This document shows, in pieces, positions 50,823 through 59,608 of a stretch of 64,000 nucleotides of DNA (the stretch's first letter is position 1; each line of letters begins with the position of its first letter). The DNA is from CAVTUU01 sp045804965 (lineage in GTDB: Bacteria > Chloroflexota > Chloroflexia > Thermomicrobiales > UBA6265). Both the position numbers and the translations under genes were made by a program. Location of the stretch: the NCBI GenBank assembly GCA_045804965.1, contig JBJMMD010000029.1, positions 1 through 64,000 of the forward strand. Reading direction: 5' to 3'. The notes under the pieces are model-generated. The model made no database searches and was not told the origin of the DNA. It saw only the letters and a program-made list of their open reading frames with translations.

Positions 50823-51512
50823 GTGAGTAGCGGTTTTTTTCTCAGCTTCGAGGGTCCGGAAGGGGCCGGAAAGTCGACGCAAATCGCGTTGCTGTCGACG
50901 GCGCTTGAAGCCGCGGGGCGCGAAGTTGTTATCACTAGGGAGCCGGGCGGCACACAGATCGGAGAGGCGATTCGGGCAATTCTCCTTGATCATGACAACT
51001 ATGCTATGCTGGCCGAGACCGAGGCGCTGTTGCACACCGCGGCCCGCTCGCAGCACGTTGGCGAAGTGATTCGACCAGCGCTTGAGAACGGGAAGGTCGT
51101 TGTGTGCGATCGATTCATCGACTCGACGCTCGCCTACCAAGGTGGTGGACGAGGTCTTGCGATGAACAGCCTGGAATCGATCCAGGAGTTTGCGATCGGG
51201 GTCCTTCGACCTGATCTTACGATTCTGCTCGATTTGCCAGTCGAGATCGGACTTTCGCGCCGATTTGGGTCAGCAGCCGGGGTGAATCGATTCGACAGTG
51301 CGGGAGTGCAGTTTCACCAGCGCGTGCGCGTGGCGTTCCTTGAGCTCGCAACGCGAGATCCCGAGCGTTGGATTGTCATCGATGCGTCACGCACGGTCGA
51401 AGAACTAGCGGCAGATGTATTGTTGGCAGTTACGGCCCGAACCCCTCTCTTTGCTGGGCGAGATGGAGCCCAAATCTCGCCGGGCGCGTCCCGGACTGGG
51501 ACGGATCTATGA
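50823..51512 (+). CDS. tmk: Thymidylate kinase
   Basis: Tmk phosphorylates dTMP to dTDP. The 229-residue product has the P-loop SFEGPEGAGKSTQ, TREPGGTQIGEAIR, and the DR(Y/H) motif region VVCDRFIDSTLAYQGGGRGL, followed by DLTILLDLPVEIGLSRR. The C-terminal tail after AVTARTPLFAG is unlike the family. GTG start 50823, 12 bases after the R3H gene. Its stop overlaps the darA start (ATGA). Confidence 0.95.
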   Translation: MSSGFFLSFEGPEGAGKSTQIALLSTALEAAGREVVITREPGGTQIGEAIRAILLDHDNYAMLAETEALLHTAARSQHVGEVIRPALENGKVVVCDRFIDSTLAYQGGGRGLAMNSLESIQEFAIGVLRPDLTILLDLPVEIGLSRRFGSAAGVNRFDSAGVQFHQRVRVAFLELATRDPERWIVIDASRTVEELAADVLLAVTARTPLFAGRDGAQISPGASRTGTDL

Positions 51513-51841
51513 AGCTCGTCGTTTCGGTCGTGCAGGGAAAAGATGCGGACAATCTGCTCCAAGCCTTGACGGGCAAAGGCTTTCGCGCGACGCAGATCAA
51601 CAGCGCAGGCGGGTTTCTCCGCGAAAGTAACGTGACCTTACTGATAGGCGTTCAAGATGAGTATGTGCCGGATGTGATGCGCATTATTGATGAGAACTGC
51701 CACTCGCGTACGCAATTCGTCAATCCGCTGATGCCGATTATGGAACCGGGTGAATTTTATATGTCGAATCCGATCGAGGTTATGGTTGGCGGCGCGACCG
51801 TCTTCGTCGTCAACATTGCGCGATATGAGCGCATCGCCTAG
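51509..51841 (+). CDS. Cyclic di-AMP receptor-like protein (DarA/PstA family)
   Basis: The 110-residue product MKLVVSVVQGKDADNLLQAL... has the PII-like DarA/PstA (YaaQ, DUF970) pattern: FRATQINSAGGFLRESNVTLLIGVQDEYVPDVMRIIDENC. In Gram-positive bacteria these trimers bind cyclic di-AMP through this segment, and the gene sits beside tmk, as here. Ligand binding in this organism is inferred. ATG 51509 overlaps the tmk stop; the longer open frame to 51368 is tmk out of frame. Confidence 0.88.
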   Translation: MKLVVSVVQGKDADNLLQALTGKGFRATQINSAGGFLRESNVTLLIGVQDEYVPDVMRIIDENCHSRTQFVNPLMPIMEPGEFYMSNPIEVMVGGATVFVVNIARYERIA

Positions 51842-51886
51842 TCGCCGTCAAGCGCGCTGACATCCCCGCGGCAAGGAAGCAAGTGC

Positions 51887-52810
51887 ATGGAAGAAATTAC
51901 CGCACGAGGTATCCAAGTTCTGATCGCGCTCGCGGGCGCATACCTCGTGGCACTCTGGTTTGTGCTGGTCGTGTGGACATACCGCGACAGCGAAGCCCGG
52001 AGCCGAAGCGTCATAACGCAGGTCTTTTCGACGTTGCTGGTCGTGCTCTTCTACTTTCCCGGTTTACTGCTATATCTCATACTGCGACCGAAAGAGACGC
52101 TCGACGTCGCGTTTCAGCGCTCATTAGAAGAGGAATACCTCCTCCAAGATCTGGAAGAGCTTCCCCATTGTCCGTCATGCCACCGGTATGTTGAAGATGA
52201 CTACCGGCTTTGCCCGCATTGCCAGACGCAACTCCGTGAAGCGTGCTGCGCGTGCGGACGCCTGGTCGACCTCAAATGGTCTCTCTGCCCCTATTGCGGA
52301 GAAGTCCAAGGCGGGCGAGACACGAAGCCGGCGTTCAAGGTCGCCGAAACGCCCGAGCGATTTATCGCTGCTTCACAGACCGATCGTTCGGTAGTTACTT
52401 CCGGGGACGTACCGGCTACCGAATCCTTGCCATATCCAGATCTGAGGCCCGCTCTCGAGGAGCCGGAGCAGGATCCGGCACCGATACGAGCACTGACTGC
52501 TGAAACCGAATCTCCCCCGATCCGACCGTTTGATCGCAGATACACTAGAGCAGCAGCTGCGGTGCGGCATCAAGAGCAACCTACCGCTCAACCGGAGTCC
52601 GATCGCGCCAAGCTTGAAGTCGTGCAAACCGACGAGGCATCAGAAAAGGACTCAAGCAAGCAGAACGGCCGGTTCGGTCGAAGCCAATCGACGTCAAACG
52701 GCGCGTCCGACGAGCACGACGATTCGTCCGCTCAGAGCGGTTCCCAGGGCGACGATGAGGACGAGTTCCCCGAACTCGAAGCTTCTTCGCGGAGTTCCTC
52801 TGTGAAGTAA
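51887..52810 (+). CDS. Membrane protein with double zinc ribbon and disordered tail
   Basis: The 307-residue product has two membrane segments (about residues 9-31 and 44-67). Then follow four CxxC pairs (C95/C98, C109/C112, C120/C123, C134/C137), which should form two zinc ribbons, presumably cytosolic. The last 165 residues are acidic, Ser/Glu/Asp-rich and probably disordered. The short N-terminal portion FVLVVWTYRDSEARSRS-LLVVLFYFPGLLLYLILRPKETL resembles membrane anchors seen before zinc ribbons in Chloroflexota proteins (from memory). Function unknown. Confidence 0.75.
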   Translation: MEEITARGIQVLIALAGAYLVALWFVLVVWTYRDSEARSRSVITQVFSTLLVVLFYFPGLLLYLILRPKETLDVAFQRSLEEEYLLQDLEELPHCPSCHRYVEDDYRLCPHCQTQLREACCACGRLVDLKWSLCPYCGEVQGGRDTKPAFKVAETPERFIAASQTDRSVVTSGDVPATESLPYPDLRPALEEPEQDPAPIRALTAETESPPIRPFDRRYTRAAAAVRHQEQPTAQPESDRAKLEVVQTDEASEKDSSKQNGRFGRSQSTSNGASDEHDDSSAQSGSQGDDEDEFPELEASSRSSSVK

Positions 52811-53027
52811 CAATTCCGACTTCAGCGTTCGCCTGCATCGTGGTGACAACCCATATCATCGTTGCTTGAGTGGATTGAAAGCCCTTCCTCGATTACTCAG
52901 AGGGGCGCCTGCGCGCCTGTGCACGAGCTGGCTACTTCCACCATCCAGTTTGTTCCGAAATCCGACTATTAGCGGCCCGCGCATTCATTTCTGGGCGGGG
53001 TCACAACCTCGGGTGATCCGCTTTTGG

Positions 53028-53879
53028 TCACTGCTTCAACGACGCGATTGGCGGCCGTCGAGATGGGACGGCTCCGGGGCGAATTTGAAAATTAAACTTT
53101 GTGCGAAACGCTTCGTAGAAGTCGGTGCTGCCCAGTGCGATCTGCCGGAAGGTATGGATGCCACGGTTGACCTTCACCACGTCCCCGAGCTGGAGATCGG
53201 TCGTTTGTCGACCATCGAGAATCAACTTCGTGCTGTGGCGTGAAGCCAGGAGTAATTCTGTCTGTACTGACTCCGAAACAACGAACGGCGTGCGTATCGG
53301 CGAATGACATGAAATTGGAACAATCGCAAACCCTTTGACCCCCGCCGTAAGGATTGGACCGCCGGCTGCCATGCAATAGGCAGTACTTCCCCTAGGTGTG
53401 GAGACGATCATGCCGTCACCCGGGTAGGTATTGACGAAATGCCCGTCGATGTAAACCTCGATGTCAATCATGCGGGATTCGCCGCGAATCACGACGTCGT
53501 TGATGGCCCAGCCTTGATCCGATTTCTGCCCAGCCCGTTCAAGCGAGGCAGCCAGTGTGGAGCTTTCTTCGATCTCATAGTCGCCGGCGAGAACTGCGGA
53601 GAGCGCTAATTTCCAGTCCTTCCGCTCGACCAGGGCCAGAAAACCGACCTTCCCGAAGTTGATGCCGAGAAGTGGGGTGTCGGGATAGGCGTTGGCGGCT
53701 CGCATCATGAGTCCATCGCCGCCGAGTACGACCACCGCGTCCACCTCGCGATACGCGTTGAACGAAAGCTCGGTTTCAGGCACGACGGTGGCTCCGCGCT
53801 CAGCAAGCCATGTGGCGATCTCGAGGGCAAGCGTAGAGGCTTCTGATTTGCTTTGTGCCGCTACAAGTCCGATCTTCAA
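53028..53879 (-). CDS. nadK: NAD kinase
   Basis: NAD kinase makes NADP from NAD and ATP (or polyphosphate). The 283-residue product has the catalytic GGDG motif (residues 53-56, VVLGGDGLMMRAA), NFGKVGFLA, the NE/D motif as AINDVVI, and GDGMIVSTPRGSTAYCMAAGGPIL. The start is TTG 53879 with ggagg upstream. It follows the NrtR-like gene by 46 bases, which suggests joint expression and control of NAD(P) metabolism. Confidence 0.95.
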   Translation of the reverse strand: MKIGLVAAQSKSEASTLALEIATWLAERGATVVPETELSFNAYREVDAVVVLGGDGLMMRAANAYPDTPLLGINFGKVGFLALVERKDWKLALSAVLAGDYEIEESSTLAASLERAGQKSDQGWAINDVVIRGESRMIDIEVYIDGHFVNTYPGDGMIVSTPRGSTAYCMAAGGPILTAGVKGFAIVPISCHSPIRTPFVVSESVQTELLLASRHSTKLILDGRQTTDLQLGDVVKVNRGIHTFRQIALGSTDFYEAFRTKFNFQIRPGAVPSRRPPIASLKQ

Positions 53880-53925
53880 TCATTACCTCCGTATGCCGGT
53901 AACGCAAAACGGGCAGATCGTGCGC

Positions 53926-54633
53926 CTACGCTTCGTCACCCCACGCCGGCGTCAAGTAGTCCGCGGGGTCATGTTCGGCCCGGAACCGATAGAGGGCCGC
54001 GGGCCGGTGGCTACCCTCACGTCGCTGCTCACTTGTATTCTGAAGAATTCCGGAGGCGATCGCGCGCCGGCGAAAGTTTCGCTTGTCGAGGCGACGGCCG
54101 AGGATCGACTCGTACGCGTTTTGAAGTTCTGTGAGCGTGAATGTCGGTGGCAAGAGATGAAATGCGATGTTGGTGTAACCGAGCTTCGCGCGCAGTCGTA
54201 GCAGCGCGTATTCAATGACGTTGCTATCGGCCACGCCGAGTGTTGGAAGGGCGCGAGCGTCGTGCCACGCGGCTTTCGTAAGTTGGTGCGTTTGCGGTCC
54301 AGAGCAAATCAAGCCTATGTAGCCTACGATCACTGACCAGCCTTCGATGTCGCGAAAGCTCAGCGTGTAGAGCTGTTCGAGATATTGCTCGTAAAGCCCG
54401 GTCGACTCCCGAATCGCGCGCCGGGCGGAGGCGTCGAGTGGTTCATTCGCCAAAGGTATCGCCCGCGGGAGAGACGTTATTCTGTTGCTCTCTTCGAGCG
54501 CGACTAAAAGATGACCGCCGGCAACGGTAAACAGAACGGCCCGCACGTCGACCGCCGGTGTCGACTCGACACGCTCTACAACAGTGGATTCGCTGGAGGT
54601 TTTTGTTGATCGAGATTGTTTGGTCGTCGCCAC
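53926..54633 (-). CDS. NrtR-like transcriptional regulator with a degenerate Nudix box
   Basis: The 235-residue product has a Nudix fold (residues about 27-155) and a C-terminal winged helix (HLLPPTFTLTELQNAYESILGRRLDKRNFRRRAIASGIL, then HRPAALYRF), the layout of NrtR, a repressor of NAD synthesis genes that senses ADP-ribose. The Nudix box at residues about 57-80 reads RRAIRESTGL where active enzymes have REVxEExGU: two of three key glutamates are lost, so hydrolase activity is unlikely. It precedes nadK. Operator sites were not identified. GTG start with ggaggagcga upstream. Confidence 0.85.
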   Translation of the reverse strand: MATTKQSRSTKTSSESTVVERVESTPAVDVRAVLFTVAGGHLLVALEESNRITSLPRAIPLANEPLDASARRAIRESTGLYEQYLEQLYTLSFRDIEGWSVIVGYIGLICSGPQTHQLTKAAWHDARALPTLGVADSNVIEYALLRLRAKLGYTNIAFHLLPPTFTLTELQNAYESILGRRLDKRNFRRRAIASGILQNTSEQRREGSHRPAALYRFRAEHDPADYLTPAWGDEA

Positions 54634-54769
54634 TCGCTCCTCCGGCTACCCGAGATTCGCGAGCATCGGCTAGAGCTTCGCGATCGCTTTCGCGCAAACT
54701 GTCAACCGAGTGTACGTGACGGATTAAACCGAAGCAACGAAAACGTCGGGAACTGCGCGGGCGAAGATG

Positions 54770-55396
54770 CTACGCACTCTGACCGATAAGCTGCGTGCCG
54801 TAGGCGACGGCGTCTCGTTCGCTTAGGTCAGAAAGCACCACGCGACGGATGATGCCAGAAGAGTCAATGAAGAAATGGGTCGGAAAATTGAGAATTGGAT
54901 ACGCCTGCCCAGTGTTTTCGAGGTATTGATCGCTCAGAATGGTGAATGTCGCGTGATTCTTGGCCGCAAACGCAGCCGCGTCCTCCGGTGGTTCTTTCAG
55001 ACTCACCGCGAGGAGCACGAGTCCCTTCGGCGCAAGTTGCTCGTAGGCGGCCTCGGCGTCGGGCATCTCTGAACGGCACGGCGGACACCAGGATCCCCAG
55101 AAGTTCAACCAGACCGGATGGCCACGGAAGTCCGAAAGGCTGACAGTATTCCCGTTCACGTCAGAGGTCGTGAAATCCGGCGCAGGTTGCCCGACTTTGG
55201 GCAGCAGGGAGCGGTTCATGCCGCCGCGCCCAATGTTGCTCAACCCTTCTCGGCCGCCGATGGCATACGCAGTGCCAAGGATCGCCACGAGAACCACGAA
55301 CACTAGGGCTGTTCGCGTCCACCGGTCAGACTGGCTGAGGCGGCGAACCGACACATTTGGCTGGAGGCTATCGGGACCAGGCGGTGATGTCGACAC
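54770..55396 (-). CDS. resA: Thiol:disulphide oxidoreductase, ResA/TlpA-like
   Basis: The 208-residue product has an N-terminal membrane anchor (residues about 29-47) and an extracytoplasmic thioredoxin fold with the active site W103-C-P-P-C107 in NFWGSWCPPCRSEMP, plus the FPTHFFIDSSG cis-proline region. It should reduce apocytochrome c cysteines. It is the fourth gene of the system II cluster, 24 bases after ccsA, and gets electrons from CcdA. GTG start. Confidence 0.92.
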   Translation of the reverse strand: MSTSPPGPDSLQPNVSVRRLSQSDRWTRTALVFVVLVAILGTAYAIGGREGLSNIGRGGMNRSLLPKVGQPAPDFTTSDVNGNTVSLSDFRGHPVWLNFWGSWCPPCRSEMPDAEAAYEQLAPKGLVLLAVSLKEPPEDAAAFAAKNHATFTILSDQYLENTGQAYPILNFPTHFFIDSSGIIRRVVLSDLSERDAVAYGTQLIGQSA

Positions 55397-55420
55397 GGAT
55401 TTCGCTGAACTCGTCGCGGC

Positions 55421-56323
55421 CTAGACGCCGCCGTAGGCGTGCATGCCACCGAAAAAGTAATTGCCGTAGTACGTGAAGATGACAGCCCCGAATCCGAATA
55501 AGAGGATGATCGCGCTGCGAGTGCCCCGCCATCCTCGTAACGTGCGTGTGTGCAAGTAGACCCCGTAAACGAGCCAGGTGAAGAGTGCGGACGTCTCTTT
55601 GGGATCCCAGGACCAGTAGCTACCCCAGGCTTGGTAGGCCCAGGCAGATCCAAGAATTAGCACCAGTGCGAGCATTGGAAAGCCGAACGTGACGGCGCGG
55701 TAGCCAATATCGTCGAGCATGTCCGCGCTTGGCAGCCAAGAGATCTGTTTGTGGCTGGCGATGAGATAGAGGACAGCGGCGGCGAACGAAACCGCGAACG
55801 TAGAATACGCGAGAATTGCCATCGAAACGTGAAACGTCATCAGGGTCGGATTTTGCAATGCCGGATTCAGCGATTCGACTTCGCGCATGCCGGACGGGAG
55901 TTGCCAAACGTAGAGGCTCATCCCAAAGACGATAGGGACGACGATCGCGCCGAGATGTTTGACTTCATACATTCGTTCAAAGATTAAGTAGATGAGCGAC
56001 GCCGTGAAGATGAACGCGAGCGAAAACTCGTACATGTTGCTGTATGGCCCGCGATGTGAAGCAAACGTGCGGAGAACGACAGCTAAGCCGGCGAAGACCA
56101 CGCCGAACCAGGCGAGAAGCGTGCCGAACCGCCCTGCTCCAACCGAACCGGGCTCGAATTCTGCCGTTGAGCTCGTGAAAGTCGTTCCTGCCGAGGTTGC
56201 AAGCACAGTGCGCCGAACTTTGATTCTGCCGACGGCGTATGCAACATAACAAACGGCGGCAGCGCCAAGTGAAATCGAGGCAGCAGTAAAGCAATAGAAG
56301 GAGAGTTTGACGAGAGCTTCCAT
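55421..56323 (-). CDS. ccsA: Cytochrome c biogenesis protein CcsA (haem lyase)
   Basis: CcsA with ResB exports haem and attaches it to apocytochrome c outside the membrane (system II). The 300-residue product has about eight hydrophobic segments and the WWD motif WGSYWSWDPKETSALFTWLVYGVYLH, flanked by conserved histidines (FHVSMAI, YLHTRT). The C-terminus ends YYGNYFFGGMHAYGGV, typical of the family. It is complete in length. Confidence 0.95.
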   Translation of the reverse strand: MEALVKLSFYCFTAASISLGAAAVCYVAYAVGRIKVRRTVLATSAGTTFTSSTAEFEPGSVGAGRFGTLLAWFGVVFAGLAVVLRTFASHRGPYSNMYEFSLAFIFTASLIYLIFERMYEVKHLGAIVVPIVFGMSLYVWQLPSGMREVESLNPALQNPTLMTFHVSMAILAYSTFAVSFAAAVLYLIASHKQISWLPSADMLDDIGYRAVTFGFPMLALVLILGSAWAYQAWGSYWSWDPKETSALFTWLVYGVYLHTRTLRGWRGTRSAIILLFGFGAVIFTYYGNYFFGGMHAYGGV

Positions 56324-56396
56324 TGGCCGTCTTCCTTGCGTGAGCTCGCCGTCGGCTCAAGTTCCAAGTCGTTCTGCCGACAACATTCTACGATTA

Positions 56397-57884
56397 TTAG
56401 TCGCCGCTGTGAGCAGCCTGAACCGGAATCGGATTGGGCATGCGATCTTCAAACGTGTGCAAGGTTGCTTTGACGCCCAGGCGTTCTTCAAGATCTTCGA
56501 TCAATCGGTAGAAATCCCGTCGACCGCTCCAATCGCGCTTTGCGAGCGGAACAAGTTCGAGCACTGCTCCCGTTCCTGGGTTCGGTGAGGGAGCAAAAAT
56601 TCCACGGACCCGACGATGCGGGAAGTAGAACGTGATCGCGAGCCCACCGACGAGAAGTAATGCAGCCGCGAAAAAGATCGGGATGCCCGGATTGTGACTC
56701 ACTTGCAACAACGTAAAACGGCGTTCGCGGATGAACTGGACTTTGAGCGGGCCCAATGCGGCTGATTGGCCCTGGCTGACTACGGCACTCGCAGGTGGTT
56801 GCGAGAATGTCGGATCGAGCGACCGCGCCTGGATAAACATTTCGCCGCTCGCGAGTCGCAGCTTGTCGAGTTCAGGCCTGTTGGCCAGATCCTCGTCCGG
56901 TGCGATGACATTCAGCCGGATGTTCGCAGGCAAGATGTCAATAAACCCGGCAGGCGCGTCCGGGTTTGCGGTGGAAACATACAGGCCGAGCGGCACTGAA
57001 TCGTCATAAAGGACATGGCCCTGATCGTCAGTGACTTTCAGCGTCGCGGCCTGGCCGAAACTTGACTGATAGAGCACCACGTTGTGGTAGGTCATCGGGT
57101 GATTGACAGTGATCGAACCCGTCTTGACCTGCTTCCCGTCCTGGTACAGCACTAGATCGCTGCGGTATTCGTGGGGCATGCCGTTTTCGTTGTATGTGTC
57201 GGTGAACTGATCTAACCCTACGGTCAGCCCCGTGCCGTGGCCGATTTCGCGCACTGAACCTTCCGGAATGACCAGTTCCTTGTTACGGAAGCCGTATCTC
57301 GCGCCGACGATCCCGCCGACAAGAATCAAGATCAGGGCGAAATGGAACGGAAAGGTCCCAAGTTTGGCGTAGCGATTCTTATCAGCATAGACGTGGATTT
57401 CCTCGCCGCGCGTTTGCGTCAGCATCCGATACCGGCGGGAACTCATGATCTCAGACAACTTAAGATTGGAATCATCGATGGGGTCTGAGATTTCAAGTGT
57501 TGCATGTGTTCCGGCGCTCTTAAGAAATCCGTGCGTGGTGCCGACGGTCGGATTATCGATCGTGTGCCAGATGCCCGGCGCTCGGTTCATCGTGCAGACG
57601 GCGATGGCGATGGCCAGCACGGCCAGGATGGTCATAAACGGCAGGGAGTGGAAGACATCCCAGCCGTACCAGCGTCTGATAATCGGCTTAGTGAATGGCA
57701 ACCCATTCTGAATCCACTGCGGAACTTCGCTGCCGCGCAGCGTTCCGAGTAAGACCAGAACTGCAAGTATCGCTATCTCTAAAATCGCGGCTCTGACTGA
57801 GCAGAAATATCGCCAAATGCGATCGATGACGACTTCGAACGGCGATCGGCGGGCGAGTCTCGGTCGAGCAGTGAGTTGAGCCAT
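56397..57884 (-). CDS. resB: Cytochrome c biogenesis protein ResB
   Basis: ResB is the second membrane subunit of the system II haem lyase. The product from ATG 57884 has 495 residues, with membrane segments in the N-terminal 150 residues (AAILEIAILAVLVLLGTLRG, FMTILAVLAIAIAVCTMNR), one near KLGTFPFHFALILILVGGIVGARYG, and one near NPGIPIFFAAALLLVGGLAITFYFPHRRV. A large extracytoplasmic domain lies between the last two. The upstream extension to 58004 overlaps ccdA and was rejected. Confidence 0.93.
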   Translation of the reverse strand: MAQLTARPRLARRSPFEVVIDRIWRYFCSVRAAILEIAILAVLVLLGTLRGSEVPQWIQNGLPFTKPIIRRWYGWDVFHSLPFMTILAVLAIAIAVCTMNRAPGIWHTIDNPTVGTTHGFLKSAGTHATLEISDPIDDSNLKLSEIMSSRRYRMLTQTRGEEIHVYADKNRYAKLGTFPFHFALILILVGGIVGARYGFRNKELVIPEGSVREIGHGTGLTVGLDQFTDTYNENGMPHEYRSDLVLYQDGKQVKTGSITVNHPMTYHNVVLYQSSFGQAATLKVTDDQGHVLYDDSVPLGLYVSTANPDAPAGFIDILPANIRLNVIAPDEDLANRPELDKLRLASGEMFIQARSLDPTFSQPPASAVVSQGQSAALGPLKVQFIRERRFTLLQVSHNPGIPIFFAAALLLVGGLAITFYFPHRRVRGIFAPSPNPGTGAVLELVPLAKRDWSGRRDFYRLIEDLEERLGVKATLHTFEDRMPNPIPVQAAHSGD

Positions 57885-57930
57885 CAGTTGGCCCTTTGCC
57901 CTGAACAGTGCCGATCTATCGAAGATGCGT

Positions 57931-58680
57931 TCACAGTCTTGGTTCCCATGGCGGCCACGGCGCCGCTTGCACCATGCGGGCAAAGAACTGCTGATACAGC
58001 CCAAGGACCATGAAGGCGCCGACCGCGAGCATGAGCGCGCCGCTCAAGCTCGAAACCGCCGCGAGGCGGCTGTTCATCCGGTGAATGACCGAGTGCGACC
58101 GTCCCATCAGTAGCGCTGCGATGAGGAACGGCACGCTCAATCCAATTGAGTAAACCGCGAGTAGAATCGCCGCATGGTCCACACTCGCTTGGCTCGCCGC
58201 CATGGTCAAAATAGCGCCAAGAATTGGGCCAACGCAGGGAGACCAGCCAGCGCCAAAAGTCACGCCGATGAGAAAGGACGAAGTAACCTGTCCTTTCGGA
58301 AGGTCGCCGGCATCAAGTCGGCGTTCGCGCCCGAGAAACGGAATGTTAATGAGCCCGATCTGATGAAGGCCGAGCACAATAATCAATACTCCGCCTAGGC
58401 GGACCAACCAATACCGATTGCTGTAAACGACGCTCGCGGTGGAAACAAGCGTGCTGGCTGCGCCAAGTGCGATACCAAGCGTGACAAAGACAGCGGAAAA
58501 TCCGAGCACATAAGCGAACGCGTTAAGCATAATCGCGCGGCGCGAGGTAGCATCGAGTTGGTCCACCGAGGTGCCCGCCAAATGCGCTAGGTAAAGCGGC
58601 ACAAGCGGGAGAACACACGGAGACGAAATCGAGAGGATTCCAGCAACGAACGCGGCAATCAGTGAGACATCGGGTCCCAT
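57931..58680 (-). CDS. ccdA: Thiol:disulphide interchange protein CcdA
   Basis: CcdA moves reducing equivalents from cytosolic thioredoxin across the membrane to ResA. The 249-residue product has six hydrophobic segments and two conserved cysteines, C22 in SSPCVLPLVP and C149 in GWSPCVGPILG. It is the first gene of the cytochrome c maturation cluster (ccdA-resB-ccsA-resA), 46 bases before resB. Confidence 0.95.
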   Translation of the reverse strand: MGPDVSLIAAFVAGILSISSPCVLPLVPLYLAHLAGTSVDQLDATSRRAIMLNAFAYVLGFSAVFVTLGIALGAASTLVSTASVVYSNRYWLVRLGGVLIIVLGLHQIGLINIPFLGRERRLDAGDLPKGQVTSSFLIGVTFGAGWSPCVGPILGAILTMAASQASVDHAAILLAVYSIGLSVPFLIAALLMGRSHSVIHRMNSRLAAVSSLSGALMLAVGAFMVLGLYQQFFARMVQAAPWPPWEPRL

Positions 58681-58765
58681 ACTTGAAACCTAACATCGCG
58701 ATTCGCTGTGTGTCAATTAAGTAAGCAAAAGCGCAGATAGGCAGTCATGCCGTTCCCAACAAAGG

Positions 58766-58771
58766 TATAAT
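58766..58771 (+). promoter_or_regulatory. Candidate recO -10 element
   Basis: TATAAT at 58766-58771 matches the consensus exactly and lies 22 bases before the recO start. The corresponding -35 is weak, so only the -10 is reported. Confidence 0.35.
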
Positions 58772-58793
58772 AATCGACATAAGGTATTGCTCG

Positions 58794-59600
58794 GTGAGGA
58801 TGATCTGTCAGTTGTCGAATTCGTTGCAAGAGCGTCTCTATCGGACCGAAGCGGTCGTCCTCAGCCGGACCGATTATTCGGAGGCAGATCGCATCTTCAC
58901 GCTGTACACGCCGAAACTCGGCAAAATACGTGTGATCGGCAAAGGCGTTCGACGCCCAAACAGTCGGCTTGGTCCGCACCTCGAATATTTCAGCCGCTGC
59001 CAGCTCATGCTGGCGAAGGGCCGGGATCTCGACGTAATAACAGGCGCCGAGACGATCGATTCGCACATCGAACTCCGATCGGACTTAGATGCGCTCGGCC
59101 ACGCCTCGCACATGGCGGAACTGCTCAATCGACTGACCGAGGAACGGCAAGAGCAGGAACGCGCGTACGACCTCTTGTCGCAATCGCTGCGTTTTGTTTG
59201 TGACGGTGTGAATCCATTCGTGGTGACGCGTTATTACGAGCTCGCGCTCACGAACCTGCTCGGCTATCGGCCGGAGCTGTATCGCTGCGTCGGTTGCCAA
59301 AAGGCAATTACAGCAACATCGAATTCGTTAAGTCCGCGCTTGGGTGGATTGCTTTGCCCCGAATGCCGCGGGCTGGACGCGGGCGCACGGGTGCTTACTG
59401 TCAACGCGCAGAAGTTCTTGCGCGTGCTCGACCGGGACGGACTCGCAGGGGCGCTGCGGTTGAAATTGGGAGAACCGCTTCAAGCGGAACTCGAGAACGC
59501 GCTCGGCGTCTATCTCAGGCACTTGGCCGAGCGCGATCTTACGAGCCTCCAAATCTGGCGACAGCTTCGTAACTTCCAGCCTGTGGCTGGATCGGAATAA
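58794..59600 (+). CDS. recO: DNA repair protein RecO
   Basis: RecO anneals single strands and loads RecA with RecR. The 268-residue product starts with RLYRTEAVVLSRTDYSEADRIFTLYTPKLGKIRVIGKGVRRPNSRLG (OB fold) and has a zinc ribbon near residue 165-200 (RCVGCQKAI ... GGLLCPECR), followed by the helical C-terminal domain. GTG 58794 and ATG 58800 are both possible. It is convergent with the AAA ATPase gene, eight bases apart. Confidence 0.93.
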   Translation: MRMICQLSNSLQERLYRTEAVVLSRTDYSEADRIFTLYTPKLGKIRVIGKGVRRPNSRLGPHLEYFSRCQLMLAKGRDLDVITGAETIDSHIELRSDLDALGHASHMAELLNRLTEERQEQERAYDLLSQSLRFVCDGVNPFVVTRYYELALTNLLGYRPELYRCVGCQKAITATSNSLSPRLGGLLCPECRGLDAGARVLTVNAQKFLRVLDRDGLAGALRLKLGEPLQAELENALGVYLRHLAERDLTSLQIWRQLRNFQPVAGSE

Positions 59601-59608
59601 TTGCCCGC

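Noticed and set aside
52811..53027. Possible small gene between the zinc-ribbon membrane gene and nadK
   Set aside because: The only longer plus-strand frame (from 52866) runs into nadK antisense and has no recognisable features.
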